This document shows, piece by piece, positions 23,772 through 25,111 of a stretch of DNA of 25,111 nucleotides. Origin of the DNA: an uncultured Eubacteriales bacterium (GTDB taxonomy: Bacteria > Bacillota > Clostridia > Christensenellales > CAG-314); assembly GCA_948938605.1 (NCBI GenBank), contig CARAIG010000038.1, positions 1-25,111 on the forward strand. The letters are read 5' to 3'. The notes under the pieces are model-generated. The model did not search any database. It was not told the DNA's origin and saw nothing but the letters and a program-made list of their open reading frames with translations. Positions within the stretch are counted from its first letter, which is position 1; the number at the start of each line of letters is the position of its first letter. A program made the translations under genes and the position numbers.

Positions 23772-24520
23772 TGTTTGATATTTTTGTGCAATTTTGGTGG
23801 CAGTTTTGTATTGTTGCTGTATTAAGTTACTGCATCGGAAGCATAAACTTTGCCGTTATATTTTCCCGCGTAATTAAAAAGTCGGACGTGCGTTCGGTCG
23901 GTAGCGGAAATCCGGGTACAACTAATATGTATCGCGTTTTCGGATTGCGCATGGGAGCATTAACGCTTGTATGCGATATGGCAAAAGGCGTTATTTGCTG
24001 TTTGGTTTCGTATTTTGTTGTAAGAATACTTGGACAAGAAGCTGCAATTCAAGCGGAGTATCTTGCGGGCTTGTTTGCTGTATTGGGACACGTGTTTCCC
24101 GTATTTTACCGTTTTAGGGGCGGTAAGGGCGTGGCTACAAGTATCGGTGTACTGTTTTGCGTTCAACCGATACTGATGCTTTGTTGTATCCTGCCGATGA
24201 TTGCGGTAATACTTTTGACGGACAGAATGTCTGTTATGAGCTTGCTTTTGTCGGTATTTATGATTGTTTGGACTTGGACTATGCTTATGCCGCAAATCGG
24301 TTTGTTTTGCTGTGTTATGCTTACTTTGATATGCGTTGTGGTGATATTTGCGCATAGACACAATATTGTACGATTGTGCACAGGCAAGGAAAACAGTTTG
24401 GGACTGCGTCGCGCTTTGCGCGGTAAGGGCGACCATCACTTACAGGAATTACAGGAACGCGAAGCAAAAAAACACGCCAACGATGTCGAAAGTGCCGACG
24501 ATAATCAGTCGGAAGAATAA
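23771..24520 (+). CDS. plsY: Glycerol-3-phosphate acyltransferase PlsY
   Basis: 249 residues; overlaps the der stop by one base. The three PlsY signatures are visible: GSGNPGTTNMYRVFG (about 43-57), GHVFPVFYRFRGGKGVATS (about 99-117) and AHRHNIVRLCTGKEN near 196-210, with five or more membrane helices. PlsY transfers acyl groups from acyl-phosphate to glycerol-3-phosphate, the first step of phospholipid synthesis. The protein is longer than the usual ~200 residues because of a charged, Glu/Asp/Lys-rich tail after about residue 210. der-plsY linkage is common in Firmicutes. No terminator was seen before the next gene. Confidence 0.95.
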   Translation: MFDIFVQFWWQFCIVAVLSYCIGSINFAVIFSRVIKKSDVRSVGSGNPGTTNMYRVFGLRMGALTLVCDMAKGVICCLVSYFVVRILGQEAAIQAEYLAGLFAVLGHVFPVFYRFRGGKGVATSIGVLFCVQPILMLCCILPMIAVILLTDRMSVMSLLLSVFMIVWTWTMLMPQIGLFCCVMLTLICVVVIFAHRHNIVRLCTGKENSLGLRRALRGKGDHHLQELQEREAKKHANDVESADDNQSEE

Positions 24521-24544
24521 CCGTAAAATTTTAAATAGCTGTCG

Positions 24545-24550
24545 TATAAT
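24545..24550 (+). promoter_or_regulatory. Possible -10 element of the methyltransferase gene
   Basis: Perfect TATAAT 13 nt before the first ATG, without a good -35 at the expected spacing. If used, the leader would be only about seven bases, and no ribosome site is seen. Confidence 0.35.
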
Positions 24551-24563
24551 TTGATATTTAATT

Positions 24564-25111
24564 ATGATGGAAGAACTGCGTGAATACAGTGGAATAATAA
24601 AAGTTGCGGCTAGCAATCCTATGTGTAAGGATTGTAATTTTTTGCGCGTGGTTATAAAAGCTGTCAACGGCAAAAACGGTGTTGTTTTTCAGGCGGAGCA
24701 GTTTGGCAATAAGCAAATATTTCATACTACAATTAAGGCGAACGAATTGTTTGCTTGGTGTTTGGATAATATAGAGAAAAAATATAAACAAGTCCTTATA
24801 GTAACACAAAATAAAGAAATTACATATTTGACGAATGCTAAGGGGACTGTTAAGCGCTTGTGCAGAAATTGCATTAGCAATACAAATGCTGCACAATCGC
24901 ATAATAGACGTAAAAATTACCTGCTTAATGAAGGGGATTATATTCCGGTTTTTGAAGAATTGGGAATATTTACAAATGAACGCAAAGTTGTTAATTCTAT
25001 GTATGACAAATTTAAACAAATTAACCGCTTTGTGGAAATACTAAACGACGTATTTAAAAACTTTGAAGGCGACGAATTAACAATCCTTGATTTTGGGTGC
25101 GGAAAATCGTA
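24564..25111 (+). CDS. SAM-dependent methyltransferase, 3' end outside the window
   Basis: 182 codons are open from the ATG at 24564 to the window edge, with no stop. The start could also be the adjacent ATG at 24567. Visible parts: two cysteine pairs (Cys21/Cys24 in MCKDC, Cys100/Cys103 in LCRNC) that might bind a metal, the segment SHNRRKNYLLNEGD, the segment MYDKFKQINRFVEIL, and at the end LTILDFGCGKS, the SAM-binding motif I of class I methyltransferases. The combination resembles a Clostridial methyltransferase group (Methyltransf_32-like); its target, perhaps RNA, is not known. Confidence is good for class, low for substrate. Confidence 0.8.
   Translation, partial: MMEELREYSGIIKVAASNPMCKDCNFLRVVIKAVNGKNGVVFQAEQFGNKQIFHTTIKANELFAWCLDNIEKKYKQVLIVTQNKEITYLTNAKGTVKRLCRNCISNTNAAQSHNRRKNYLLNEGDYIPVFEELGIFTNERKVVNSMYDKFKQINRFVEILNDVFKNFEGDELTILDFGCGKS

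Noticed and set aside
23960..24439. Minus-strand open frame (159 codons) opposite plsY
   Set aside because: Gln/His/Tyr/Lys-rich shadow translation; plsY motifs are unmistakable on the plus strand.

Overview
The window reads as a chromosomal segment of an endospore-forming, low-GC Bacillota, most likely an anaerobic gut-type Clostridia. The pointers are a forespore sigma factor (sigG) followed by a YlmC/YmxH-type sporulation gene, AT-rich spacers with strong AGGAGG ribosome sites, many TTGACA/TATAAT-like promoters, formate-tetrahydrofolate ligase, and an anaerobic-type glycerol-3-phosphate oxidation module. No tRNA, rRNA, insertion sequence, prophage or CRISPR array was seen. I place it no more finely than class.

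Layout. 1-494 is a non-coding promoter region. 495-2960 encodes a membrane-anchored alpha/beta hydrolase fused to a polytopic membrane domain. 3260-7829 is a four-gene glycerol operon (GlpA-like, GlpB-like, DUF1667, GlpK) with its own promoter and terminator. 8270-11748 is rho-mnmA-DUF1624, preceded by a ~300-nt hairpin-rich leader. 11852-13282 holds a REC/HD-GYP response regulator and an HPt protein. 13597-15874 is fhs-tdk. 15985-17243 is an XRE-type membrane regulator plus a GNAT acetyltransferase. 17403-19049 (minus strand, the only minus-strand gene) is a strongly divergent IlvD/Edd-family protein. 19178-20418 is sigG-ylmC. 20658-22358 is an RluA-type pseudouridine synthase and a cyclophilin-like lipoprotein. 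22446-24520 is der-plsY. A SAM-dependent methyltransferase starts at 24564 and runs off the end.

How genes work together. GlpK phosphorylates glycerol and the two flavoproteins plus DUF1667 protein probably oxidise glycerol-3-phosphate; PlsY uses the same metabolite for phospholipid synthesis. REC/HD-GYP and HPt look like parts of a phosphorelay whose kinase lies elsewhere. rho, mnmA, rluA and der are information-processing genes.

Most interesting points. (1) The IlvD/Edd homologue keeps the fold signatures but lacks two of three iron-sulfur cysteines, the Mg/Lys motif and the catalytic serine. (2) A run of eight G residues forms part of an exactly 17-nt promoter spacer upstream of the alpha/beta hydrolase gene, a layout that could permit phase variation. 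(3) The rho, fhs and glp genes have structured leaders or operator-like dyads. (4) The HD-GYP regulator has substitutions at conserved lysines of both domains. (5) An extended -10 motif recurs at three promoters, one of which would give a leaderless mRNA. All functional statements are from reading the sequence; no database search or folding calculation was done.
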